Below the pieces are notes generated by a model. That model had not been told where the DNA came from. It worked only from the letters and a program-made list of their open reading frames with translations, and did not search any database. A program made the translations under genes and the position numbers. This document shows, in pieces, positions 6,190 through 12,720 of a stretch of 12,720 bases of DNA. Positions within the stretch are counted from its first letter, which is position 1; the number at the start of each line of letters is the position of its first letter. Source of the DNA: Chloroflexota bacterium. GTDB lineage: Bacteria; Chloroflexota; UBA11872. The stretch lies in assembly GCA_028875175.1 (NCBI GenBank), contig JAPPFO010000276.1:1-12720 (forward strand), given 5' to 3'.

Positions 6190-7982
6190 CCGGCGGCCGG
6201 CTCGACCTCGGGTAGCTGCCAGGCCTCGATCGTCCGTTCGGCATTAGCCGTCAGCAGCAGGTTGGCGGCCGGCGCGGCGGCGACGGCGCGAATCTCGGAC
6301 GACGTGACGAGCTGTCCGAGCCGGGTTCCGTCCGAACGAACCACGACAAGCGTCCGTTCGGACGTCTGGGCGATTACGAAGTCATTGGTCGCGAGCAGGC
6401 GCTCGACCGCGAGACCCGGAATCTGCCAGAGTTCGGTCCCGGTCAGGCTGAAGGCCCCCAGCCCATTCGGTCCGGCTAGCACGATCGTGTCGTTCCGGGG
6501 CATGCGCACCGCGGCGGATGACGGATAGCCGATCCGCCAGACGAGATCGCCGCGGGCGCTGTCGAAAATCTGCGAGCTCTGGTCCGTCACGGCGATTGTG
6601 TGCTCGCCGGACCGGGTAAAGAGCACGCGGTGCAGCTCGCCGTCGACGCCAAAGCGCTGGTCCAGGTTGCCCGCGGGGGTGATCAGGACGATCTGGTTTT
6701 CGCCGCGGTTGGACGAGGCGACGGCCACGGTCCCGGTGTCGGGATTGAGGGCGACGTCGGCGGCGCTGATGTACGGCTGGGTGGGACCCCAGAGCTGGCC
6801 GGAGCGGCCGAAGGCAAAGACGTGCCCGACGCTGCTGGCGTTGGTGGAGCGGACCAGCAACCACTCAGCGCCGGGTGCGAAGACCACGTCCTCGAGCAAC
6901 TGGTTGTCGGGACGGGCGGGCGAGCGCCAGATCGGTTGGCCGTCGGAATCAAGCAGCAGGAGATCGAAGCCGTGGGCGGCCATGAGCTCGCCGTTGCCGG
7001 ACACGGCCGCCCGCGACAGCGGGATCCTGAGATCGCGCATCCAGCGCCCAGCGCCGTCCGGGCCAAACGCCGCGACGGCGCCGTTACGGGCGATGGCGAC
7101 GACGAGTTCGGCCTGGTCGGAGGCCGCGAGCGCGGTGATGTCGAAGTCGGTGCGAGCCAGCCAGGCGCGCTCGGTCCAGCGGCCTGCGGACGGGGCCCTG
7201 ACGTCGGCGAGCGTGAAGGACAGATCGACGACGTCTTCAATCCTGGTCGCAAAGCCGTCGAGCTGCCATTCGCGGGCCGCGGCGTCGGCCTCGTCCGGGT
7301 TGGGAAAGCGGCCGGCCTCGACCCAGCGCCGGAAGACGCGGGACAGGCGGAGCGTGGGAAGACGCTGGCCGATTCGAGCCCTTGCCTGGATCTCGCTGTC
7401 GAAAGGTCCAACCAACACGGCCAACATGGGAACCCGGACGACATCAAACTGAAACTCGCCCAGGTCGACGATGGTCGCCAGCAGCCAGTTCTTGGTGCGG
7501 CCCGGCCCGACGGCCTCGGCGAAGGCCCCGATAGCCCCGCGGGCACGCTGTTGCAGGGTGATGACGTGGACGAGGCGTTCAGGCTCTTCGAGCTCTTCGT
7601 AGGCGCGCAGCGTGGGGATAATCTCGACGAGGGCGTCCACGGCGGTGGTGAGGTGCCCGTGCGCCGCAGCGGCGGACGGCGGCGGGCTGAGGGGGACGAG
7701 CGCCTGGCCGAGGGCGCCGATGGCCTCGAATCGAGCCTGGGCGGCGGCCGCGAACTGCTCGGGGGTCTGGGAGCCGGCGGCCAGCTCGCGGATATTGAGC
7801 TCCAGCGTGCGTACGACGTCGAGCGAGTCGGTGGCGACCGTGAGGGCGGGCTCCCAATAGGGACGCGCCGACACGGTGACGGAGGAGGGGGCGACCTCTC
7901 CGCAGGCCGCGGTGAGCACGGCGGCGGCGGAGGCGGCGAGGAAGGCACGACGCGAGGGGCCGCGCCGCTGTAGCCGGCGCAT
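6186..7982 (-). CDS. Tat-exported lipoprotein with SPOR-like region and PQQ-like beta-propeller
   Basis: A 598-residue exported protein of unknown function. The N-terminus has a twin-arginine motif SRRAFLA (10-16), a hydrophobic stretch and a lipobox-like TAAC with Cys27, so it is probably a Tat-translocated lipoprotein. Residues about 45-180 are helical. Residues about 185-258 read like a SPOR domain: VLVGPFDSEIQARARIG, then WVEAGRFPNPDEADAAARE and GFATRI, two halves with the family's G-x-F and Ala-rich helix patterns. Residues about 270-590 form a beta-propeller with repeated Gly-x-x-x-Trp blade motifs (W314, W352, W398, W482, W519), as in quinoprotein-like or BamB-like propellers. Its start lies 7 bases after the miaB stop, so the two are probably one operon. 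I see no clear ribosome site. No catalytic residues are evident; a scaffold or envelope-sensing role is possible but is inference. Confidence 0.8.
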   Translation of the reverse strand: MRRLQRRGPSRRAFLAASAAAVLTAACGEVAPSSVTVSARPYWEPALTVATDSLDVVRTLELNIRELAAGSQTPEQFAAAAQARFEAIGALGQALVPLSPPPSAAAAHGHLTTAVDALVEIIPTLRAYEELEEPERLVHVITLQQRARGAIGAFAEAVGPGRTKNWLLATIVDLGEFQFDVVRVPMLAVLVGPFDSEIQARARIGQRLPTLRLSRVFRRWVEAGRFPNPDEADAAAREWQLDGFATRIEDVVDLSFTLADVRAPSAGRWTERAWLARTDFDITALAASDQAELVVAIARNGAVAAFGPDGAGRWMRDLRIPLSRAAVSGNGELMAAHGFDLLLLDSDGQPIWRSPARPDNQLLEDVVFAPGAEWLLVRSTNASSVGHVFAFGRSGQLWGPTQPYISAADVALNPDTGTVAVASSNRGENQIVLITPAGNLDQRFGVDGELHRVLFTRSGEHTIAVTDQSSQIFDSARGDLVWRIGYPSSAAVRMPRNDTIVLAGPNGLGAFSLTGTELWQIPGLAVERLLATNDFVIAQTSERTLVVVRSDGTRLGQLVTSSEIRAVAAAPAANLLLTANAERTIEAWQLPEVEPAAG

Positions 7983-7989
7983 GCGGGCG

Positions 7990-9327
7990 TCAGCCGGGGG
8001 CGTCAGCGGTTACCGCGCCCCGAAGCGACCACGGCGTAGCCGCCGTGATCCGGACCGCCTGCGTGGCGCCGGGCGCCAGCTGGGGATGATCCGGGACGAA
8101 GACCAGCTTGTTGGTACGCGTGCGGCCGCGCCAGCGAGGTTCGTCCCGGTCACCCTTGCCGGGGGTGAGTTCCTCGAACAACACCTCGGGCCGCTGGCCG
8201 AGGTAGGCACGGTTGAGGTCCTCGGCAATGACCGTCTGTTCGCGCTCGATGCGGTGGAGACGCCGGAGCTTTTCGGCCCGCGGCACGTCGTCGGGCCACT
8301 CGGCGGCCACGGTGCCCCGCCGGGGCGAGAAGGCGGCGACGTGGACCTGATCAAAACGCAGATCGCGCACGAGCCGGAGCGAGTTGCGGAAGTGTTCTTC
8401 CCGCTCGCCGCAGAAGCCGACGATGATGTCGGTTGTGAGGGCGACGCCGGGCACCGTGGCGCGCAGCATGGCGATGGCGTCGCGGTAGAAGGCGGCGCCG
8501 TAGCCGCGCGCCATGCGCTTGAGCACCCAGTCGTCTCCAGACTGGACGGGAAGGTTGATTTCTTCGCAGACGCCGGGGATGTCGCGCATGGCTTCCGCCA
8601 GCGACCTGGTCATGTAGCGCGGGTGGGCGGTGGTGAAGCGAATGCGATCAATGCCTTCGACGGCGTCGACAGCTTCCAAGACGTCGGGCAACGCGGTACC
8701 GTCCAGGTCAAATCCGTAGGCGTTGACGATCTGGCCGAGGAGGGTGATTTCGCGAGCGCCTTCGTCGCGGAAGCGTCGGACCTCGTCGAGAATCTCGGGG
8801 AGCGGCCGGCTGCGCTGGGCGCCGCGGCGAAACGGCACGATGCAGTAGGTGCAGCGTTTGTCGCAGCCGTAGATGACATTGACAAAGCGGGAGACGGCGC
8901 CGGCGCCGGGGGCCGGTTGGGCCTCGACATCCTCATAGGCGGGCGCGTCGGCGGGCGCGGAACGGGCCAGCCGAGCGAGCAGGGGCTCGGCGTTCAGGGT
9001 GTCGAACAGCACATCCACCGGATCGAGGTGGGGCGCCAGCTCGTCTTCGCCGGCGTGGACGGTGCAGCCGGTGAGACCGACGACGAGATGCGGCCTGGTT
9101 TTCTTGAGACCCTTGAGCATGCCCAACATGCCCCAGACCTTGCGGTCGGCGTTGTCCCGAACGGCACAGCCGTTGACGACGACGGCGGTGGCGTCGGCCA
9201 GGGTGTCGGCGTGGGCATGGCCGGCTCGCCGGAGTTCGCGCTGGATCCGTTCGCCATCAGCGCGATTCATCTGGCAGCCGATGGTCCAGATGAACACACG
9301 GTGGGCGGGAAGCAGTGTCGGCGGCAT
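7990..9327 (-). CDS. miaB: tRNA-2-methylthio-N6-dimethylallyladenosine synthase MiaB
   Basis: A radical SAM methylthiotransferase that adds the 2-methylthio group to i6A at position 37 of tRNAs reading UNN codons. In the 445-residue form, the N-terminal UPF0004 domain has cluster cysteines C18 (GCQMN), C54 (NGCAVRDNA) and C88 (TGC). The radical SAM CxxxCxxC is C155, C159 and C162 (YGCDKRCTYC), followed by the LGQxVNAYG motif typical of MiaB (Ile replaces the usual Asn). A C-terminal TRAM domain includes GRTRTNKLV. MiaB is favoured over MtaB or RimO by these motifs. I chose ATG 9327 because homology starts at FIWTIGCQMN; the frame stays open to 9450 but the extra 41 residues look non-coding. 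The ribosome site is weak. The propeller lipoprotein gene follows at 7 bases. MiaA is not in the window. Confidence 0.93.
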   Translation of the reverse strand: MPPTLLPAHRVFIWTIGCQMNRADGERIQRELRRAGHAHADTLADATAVVVNGCAVRDNADRKVWGMLGMLKGLKKTRPHLVVGLTGCTVHAGEDELAPHLDPVDVLFDTLNAEPLLARLARSAPADAPAYEDVEAQPAPGAGAVSRFVNVIYGCDKRCTYCIVPFRRGAQRSRPLPEILDEVRRFRDEGAREITLLGQIVNAYGFDLDGTALPDVLEAVDAVEGIDRIRFTTAHPRYMTRSLAEAMRDIPGVCEEINLPVQSGDDWVLKRMARGYGAAFYRDAIAMLRATVPGVALTTDIIVGFCGEREEHFRNSLRLVRDLRFDQVHVAAFSPRRGTVAAEWPDDVPRAEKLRRLHRIEREQTVIAEDLNRAYLGQRPEVLFEELTPGKGDRDEPRWRGRTRTNKLVFVPDHPQLAPGATQAVRITAATPWSLRGAVTADAPG

Positions 9328-9365
9328 TAGGACGATGAGACCTTGGGTAGCGGCCGAGGGCCGAA

Positions 9366-9644
9366 GTGCCACACTGGTATGATAGCCCTCCGGGGTACGC
9401 GCACCGGATACGCAGCCTGGACGGTGATTTTCTGCGCTCCCGCTTGACATTTTTCCGCCGCCCCGCCGTGATTGCGTTTCTGGTGTTGGCGGCCGTTCTG
9501 ACGACCCTGGTCTTTATGGTGTCGGTCGGTCGGGCCCTGTCCGTCGCGCAATACGCGGGGTTGGTGGCGGTGGCCGTTACGACGGCGGCGTTCGCGGTCT
9601 GGCTGATGTTCGCCGACGCGGGGCGCGACGATTCGGAGCCGTAG
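9366..9644 (+). CDS. small two-helix membrane protein
   Basis: I do not recognise this protein of up to 92 residues. It has two strongly hydrophobic segments (about 34-54, PAVIAFLVLAAVLTTLVFMV, and about 64-85, YAGLVAVAVTTAAFAVWLMF) joined by a short loop, and a short acidic tail (GRDDSEP), so it should be an integral membrane protein. GTG 9366 has a GAGGG ribosome site 5 bases upstream (9356-9360). A TTG at 9444 would give a 66-residue form that begins just before the first helix, but it has no ribosome site. It is divergent from miaB and ends 1 base before the rmlD-like gene, which implies cotranscription with the polysaccharide genes. The membrane pattern and tight spacing are the reasons to accept it. 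Confidence 0.6.
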   Translation: MPHWYDSPPGYAHRIRSLDGDFLRSRLTFFRRPAVIAFLVLAAVLTTLVFMVSVGRALSVAQYAGLVAVAVTTAAFAVWLMFADAGRDDSEP

Positions 9645-9645
9645 G

Positions 9646-10491
9646 GTGGCCGGCTCGACGGTGGTGACAGGCGCCGGCGGTCAACTGGGCATCGAACTGG
9701 CGCGGCGGCTGGATGGTCAGACCACGGTCACGTTGAACCGGTCGCAACTCGACATAACGAACGCCTCGCTGGTGGAGCGCATGCTGGGGGAGATTTCGCC
9801 GCGCCTGATCATCCACGCGGCGGCAGCGACGAACGTGGACGGCTGCGAGGCGGACCGGGCGGAGGCCTACCGAGTCAACGCCGTGGGAACGTGGAACGTC
9901 GCGCGGGCCGCCGAGCGGGCCGGCGCCCAGATGGTGTACGTGAGCACGAATTACGTTTTTGACGGTATGAAGCTCGGTCCCTACCTGGAGTATGACGACG
10001 CCGCGCCACTGAGTGCCTACGGGTGGACGAAGCTGCACGGCGAACGGGCCGCCCGGCAGGTGCTGGAGCGGCTCTACGTCGTGCGCACGAGCTGGCTGTA
10101 CAGCCGGTGGGGGCGCAACTTCCTGACCCGACTGGCGAACGTGGATGCCGCGGACGGTCCGCTGCGGTACGTGGGCGACCAGGTGGCAAACCCAACGAAC
10201 GCCGGTGACCTGGCGGCCGCCATCCTGGAATTGGCGGAGACCGGGGCGTTTGGCGTGCATCACCTGGTCAACGAAGGGGCAACCAGCTGGTACGGCTGGG
10301 CGGCGGCCTTTCTCAGCGGACTGGACCGCCATGACGTCCAACTGGAAGAGATCAGCGCCAGCGAGTTTCCGCGGCCGGCCTCGGTGCCGGTGAACGCCGA
10401 ACTTGCCAACGAAACGGCACGGGCCGTGGGCGTGACCCTGCGTCCCTGGGGGGAGGCGCTGACGGCGCACATCCGCGAGATGGCCGTGTAG
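9646..10491 (+). CDS. rmlD: dTDP-4-dehydrorhamnose reductase (RmlD-like)
   Basis: A cytoplasmic extended short-chain dehydrogenase/reductase of 281 residues, near the usual RmlD length. It is predicted to reduce dTDP-4-dehydro-L-rhamnose to dTDP-L-rhamnose with NAD(P)H. The nucleotide-binding motif is TGAGGQLG (8-15). IIHAAAATNVDGCE and NAVGTWNVARAA are typical RmlD stretches. The catalytic pair Y125/K129 sits in SAYGWTKLHGE, and W150 in RTSWLYS matches the substrate-site Trp. The usual STDYVFDG reads STNYVFDG, so the normal Asp is N102. GTG 9646 starts 1 base after the upstream stop, with GGAG about 7 bases before it. The next gene abuts it. RmlA, RmlB and RmlC are not in view, so a related dTDP-sugar reductase is possible. 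Confidence 0.87.
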   Translation: MAGSTVVTGAGGQLGIELARRLDGQTTVTLNRSQLDITNASLVERMLGEISPRLIIHAAAATNVDGCEADRAEAYRVNAVGTWNVARAAERAGAQMVYVSTNYVFDGMKLGPYLEYDDAAPLSAYGWTKLHGERAARQVLERLYVVRTSWLYSRWGRNFLTRLANVDAADGPLRYVGDQVANPTNAGDLAAAILELAETGAFGVHHLVNEGATSWYGWAAAFLSGLDRHDVQLEEISASEFPRPASVPVNAELANETARAVGVTLRPWGEALTAHIREMAV

Positions 10492-11457
10492 GTGCCGACC
10501 AGCGATGACACGGGCGCGCCGCGCTGGTCGGTGCTGATCCCGACCTGGAACGGGCGGCACCTGCTGGAGGAGGCGCTGGACGGTCTGGACGGTCAGGCGC
10601 TGCAGGACTTCGAAGTGGTGGTGGTGGACGACGGTTCAGACGACGATACGGTGGCCTGGATGCGCGCGCAGCGGCCTGCCGATCGGGTTGTGGTACTCCC
10701 GAACCAGCGGGGCCTTGCGGCGGCGCTCAATCAAGGTCTCGAGGTCGCTCGCGGGAAGTACATTGCGCTGCTGAATAACGACGCGGTGCCGGAACCAGGA
10801 TGGCTGGCGGCGCTGGACCAGGCGTTCGCGACGGCGCCGGACGCCAGCTTTCTGGCTTCGCGGATCCTGCTGTACGACGATCCGTCGCGCCTGCACGCGG
10901 CGGGTGACACGTTTGGCCGCAACGGGCTGCCGGCGAATCGCGGGGTCTGGCAGCGGGACAGTCCGATCTACCGGGAGCCGTGCGACGTGTTTGGGGCCTG
11001 CGCGGCCGCGTCGGCCTATCGGCGCGAGCTGTTCGACGACGTCGGCGTCTTTGACGAAGACCTGGTGATGTACTGCGAGGACGTGGATCTTGACTGGCGA
11101 GCGCAGATGGCGGGGCATCGATGCCGCTATGTGCCGGACGCGGTGGTGCGTCATCGCTTGAGTGCCACCGCGGGCGGACCGATCGCCAGCTACCTGGTGG
11201 CACGCAATCGACCGCTGGTGGCGGTGATGAATATGCCCGGGTTCTTGTGGCGTCGCGGTTGGTGGCGAATTGCCTGGGCGCAGCTTAAACTGATGGTTGC
11301 GGCGCTGCGCGCGATTCAGGGACGAGCGGCGCGCGCCACGCTGGCGGGCCAGTTGGCGTCAATTGCGCATCTGCCTCGGGCCTGGAGCAAGCGGTCGCGC
11401 CGCCAGCGCTCACGCCGCGTGGCAGACGCTTACATCGACGCCTTACTCGAGCGTTGA
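10492..11457 (+). CDS. GT2 family glycosyltransferase
   Basis: A 321-residue GT-A fold glycosyltransferase of family 2. Visible motifs: the N-terminal VSVLIPTWNGR-type strand (here WSVLIPTWNGR); nucleotide-binding VVVVDDGSDDDT with D46/D47; the metal-binding stretch LLNNDAVPEPGW with D97; the acceptor region DVFGACAAASAYRRELFDDV; and YCEDVDLDWRAQ with the E196/D197 catalytic-base region. The ED-D-DWR arrangement is common in rhamnosyltransferase-like members (WbbL/RfbF type), which fits the adjacent RmlD, but the donor is inferred. The C-terminus (about 245-321) is basic with amphipathic or hydrophobic helices and may bind the membrane. GTG 10492 directly follows the rmlD stop (0 bases), and that stop codon is in its own frame, so no earlier start is possible. 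Translational coupling is likely. Confidence 0.88.
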   Translation: MPTSDDTGAPRWSVLIPTWNGRHLLEEALDGLDGQALQDFEVVVVDDGSDDDTVAWMRAQRPADRVVVLPNQRGLAAALNQGLEVARGKYIALLNNDAVPEPGWLAALDQAFATAPDASFLASRILLYDDPSRLHAAGDTFGRNGLPANRGVWQRDSPIYREPCDVFGACAAASAYRRELFDDVGVFDEDLVMYCEDVDLDWRAQMAGHRCRYVPDAVVRHRLSATAGGPIASYLVARNRPLVAVMNMPGFLWRRGWWRIAWAQLKLMVAALRAIQGRAARATLAGQLASIAHLPRAWSKRSRRQRSRRVADAYIDALLER

Positions 11458-11463
11458 CGCAGG

Positions 11464-11470
11464 TGGAGGA
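11464..11470 (+). promoter_or_regulatory. strong ribosome binding site for the 124-residue protein
   Basis: TGGAGGA at 11464-11470 ends 5 bases before ATG 11476. It is the clearest Shine-Dalgarno sequence in the window, where most other starts have weak sites. It fixes the start of the small downstream gene and suggests that gene is translated on its own rather than only by coupling to the glycosyltransferase gene. Confidence 0.75.
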
Positions 11471-11475
11471 CGACC

Positions 11476-11850
11476 ATGGGGTTTTTTCGGCGACTCTTCG
11501 GCGGCGGTGACGGCGGATCGAAGGAGCCCGTCGACACCGCGTGGCATTTCTACGTCAAGAGCAAATACGCGGACGAGATCATTGACGTGCGCGTGGATCC
11601 GAACGCCGACCTCTCACCGGAGTTCGACGGACCCGGCGACGGGGCGTCGCATTACACGACGAACAAGGACATTATTGGAGCCAAGAGCTTTCGAACTATC
11701 AATCTGTACCTGGTATTCGATGCGGGTCGGGCCTATACCGGCGACTACACGATCGAGGGCGGCGAGTTGGTGGATCAGGCCGCCTATGAGGCCTGGCAGG
11801 CACGCGAAGCGGCTGCAACGGCCGGAGACGCCGACACGGACAACGGGTAG
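11476..11850 (+). CDS. small soluble protein of unknown function
   Basis: A 124-residue protein with no signal peptide or membrane segment. It starts with an amphipathic MGFFRRLFGG, then a Gly/Asp linker, then a compact domain (about 20-105) with DVRVDPNADLSPEFDG, DIIGAKSFRTINLYLVFD and YTIEGGELVDQAAYEAW, and an Ala/Asp-rich tail. From memory it resembles a small conserved protein of Chloroflexota whose members carry a CxxC pair and a later Cys; here those places read SKYA and KSF, with no Cys at all. That comparison is recollection, not a search. The ribosome site is strong. It lies 18 bases after the glycosyltransferase gene and 30 bases before the ligase-like gene, so it is probably in the same operon. 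Confidence 0.75.
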   Translation: MGFFRRLFGGGDGGSKEPVDTAWHFYVKSKYADEIIDVRVDPNADLSPEFDGPGDGASHYTTNKDIIGAKSFRTINLYLVFDAGRAYTGDYTIEGGELVDQAAYEAWQAREAAATAGDADTDNG

Positions 11851-11880
11851 CGGCCGCCCGGGTCCGTAGGCGCACATGCG

Positions 11881-12720
11881 GTGACCACCGCCAGACTGTC
11901 CGGCGCCGGCCCACCGCTGACAATGCTCGCGGCGCTGGCCGCGGCCGCGGCCCTGGCCGGCGTGCTGGCGGGCGCCCGAACGCCGCCGGCGGCGCTGGCC
12001 GGAGGAGTGGCCGCGTTGGGCGTGGCCCTGGGCCTGGCACGACCGGCCTTGGGCCTTGCGGCGGCCCTGGCGGTTGCCATGCTGGCTCCCTTTCTCGTGG
12101 CGCCGCAACGGCTTGGCGTGCAACCGCCGGTGCTGGACCTGATCGTGGCGGCGACAGTGGCGGGCGCCGCGATCCGAGCTATCCGGGGCCGGCCGGCGTT
12201 TGCTGGCGGATGGACCCTGATTTCCCGGTGGCTTCCGGTCGTTGTGGCGCTGGGGGCGGTGTTGCCCCTGGCGGCGGGCGCGGCAGCCTTTGGCGCGTCA
12301 AGCGACGGCGAGGCGGCGCAACTGGCGGTAAAGATGTCGCTCTACGCGCTGGTTCCACTGGTGGTTGCGGTGTTGGTGCAGGGTAGGCGCTCGGTGCCGA
12401 GGCTCAGCGCTCTCGTGACGGCGGCGGCAGCCATGCAGGCCGGCGTGGCGATCGGTTTGCACCTGGCGGGCGAGGCGGGCATCCAGTTTCTCGAGTCACT
12501 CGGAACGGCCGGATACCCCACCTCGGACGTGGCGCGCTTTCTGCCGGACCAGGTCACGGCGCGAGCCACGGGGCTGCTGGTCGATCCCAACGTTTTGGGC
12601 GTCACCCTGGCGGCGGCGTTGCCGTTTGGGTTGACGTGGTTTGGCGGCGGCCAACGGCGCCCCGCGCTGGGACTGGCCGCCCGCGCGCGGATTTGCGGGG
12701 CCCTGGGGTTGTCCAATTAC
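11881..12720 (+). CDS. O-antigen ligase-like polytopic membrane protein, 3' end outside window
   Basis: A frame open from GTG 11881 through the last base (280 codons with no stop). It encodes a very hydrophobic protein with about eight predicted membrane segments, at roughly 15-31, 37-52, 56-74, 86-99, 117-137, 151-167, 176-195 and 236-254. The stretch RATGLLVDPNVLG (228-240), followed by a hydrophobic LAAALPFGLTW, matches the pattern seen in O-antigen ligase/polymerase (WaaL/Wzy_C) proteins, typically RxxGxxxxPNxLGxxL. These integral membrane enzymes ligate or polymerise lipid-linked glycans. The Wzy_C domain itself would mostly lie past the end. GTG 11881 has a weak ribosome site; ATG 11923 is an alternative. 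The context of RmlD and GT2 genes supports a surface-polysaccharide role. The flanking gene may continue the locus. Confidence 0.7.
   Translation, partial: MTTARLSGAGPPLTMLAALAAAAALAGVLAGARTPPAALAGGVAALGVALGLARPALGLAAALAVAMLAPFLVAPQRLGVQPPVLDLIVAATVAGAAIRAIRGRPAFAGGWTLISRWLPVVVALGAVLPLAAGAAAFGASSDGEAAQLAVKMSLYALVPLVVAVLVQGRRSVPRLSALVTAAAAMQAGVAIGLHLAGEAGIQFLESLGTAGYPTSDVARFLPDQVTARATGLLVDPNVLGVTLAAALPFGLTWFGGGQRRPALGLAARARICGALGLSNY

Noticed and set aside
6188..6202. Hairpin with stems AGCCGG and CCGGCT and a 3-base loop at the convergent junction, as a terminator
   Set aside because: The stem is only 6 base pairs, no T-run follows on either strand, and short GC palindromes are common at this base composition.
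6231..6361. CGTCCGTTCGG occurring at 6231-6241 and 6351-6361 as a regulatory repeat
   Set aside because: Both copies lie within the propeller lipoprotein coding region and encode similar blade residues (ERT), so codon repetition explains them.
6600..9330. Long plus-strand frames (457 and 484 codons) opposite the propeller lipoprotein and miaB
   Set aside because: Both are low-complexity shadows; the minus strand carries the radical SAM cysteines, the TRAM domain, the Tat/lipobox signal and the propeller motifs.
9375..9384. TGGTATGAT as an extended -10 box on the plus strand, or TATCAT on the minus strand for miaB
   Set aside because: The plus-strand version would lie inside the small membrane-protein gene if GTG 9366 is the start, and neither strand has a reasonable -35 box; position for miaB is plausible but unsupported.
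9444..9449. TTGACA as a -35 promoter box
   Set aside because: A matching -10 box is missing at 16-18 bases, and the bases are explained as codons of the small membrane-protein gene.

Overview
This is a GC-rich, gene-dense bacterial window. Its coding style and gene content suggest a free-living member of Chloroflexota or a similar high-GC lineage. That placement is inference: it rests mainly on a small conserved-looking protein at 11476-11850 that resembles one I associate with Chloroflexota, and there is no rRNA or other marker to confirm it. I found no tRNA, rRNA, CRISPR array, insertion sequence or prophage gene. No stretch longer than about 165 bases lacks a gene.

Layout. (1) 41-4073, plus strand: ClpC-type AAA+ unfoldase, a creatininase-family amidohydrolase and a NUDIX hydrolase. 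(2) 4070-5272, minus strand: a two-domain acetyltransferase resembling Eis, tail-to-tail with the NUDIX gene. (3) 5416-6189, plus strand: an unrecognised membrane-anchored protein. It is tail-to-tail with (4) 6186-9327, minus strand: miaB followed 7 nt later by a Tat/lipobox protein with a helical region, a SPOR-like segment and a PQQ-type beta-propeller. (5) 9366 to the window end, plus strand: a tightly packed run holding a small two-helix membrane protein, an RmlD-like dTDP-4-dehydrorhamnose reductase, a GT2 glycosyltransferase, a small soluble protein and the start of an O-antigen ligase-like membrane protein. This run looks like part of a cell-surface polysaccharide locus that continues beyond the window.

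How the genes work together. ClpC is the regulated-proteolysis unfoldase and keeps the ClpP-docking loop. The creatininase, NUDIX and Eis-like genes look like small-molecule housekeeping or detoxification genes with no obvious shared pathway. MiaB modifies tRNA A37, and its operon partner is an exported lipoprotein of unknown role. RmlD, GT2 and the ligase-like protein fit a route in which a dTDP-deoxysugar is made, transferred by the GT2 enzyme and the glycan then polymerised or ligated at the membrane.

I see no convincing new defence or mobile system. The points most worth following are the Eis-like enzyme, the exported protein combining a SPOR-like segment with a propeller, the CTAG-shared stop codons at both convergent junctions, and apparent substitutions at normally conserved residues in RmlD, NUDIX and the small protein.
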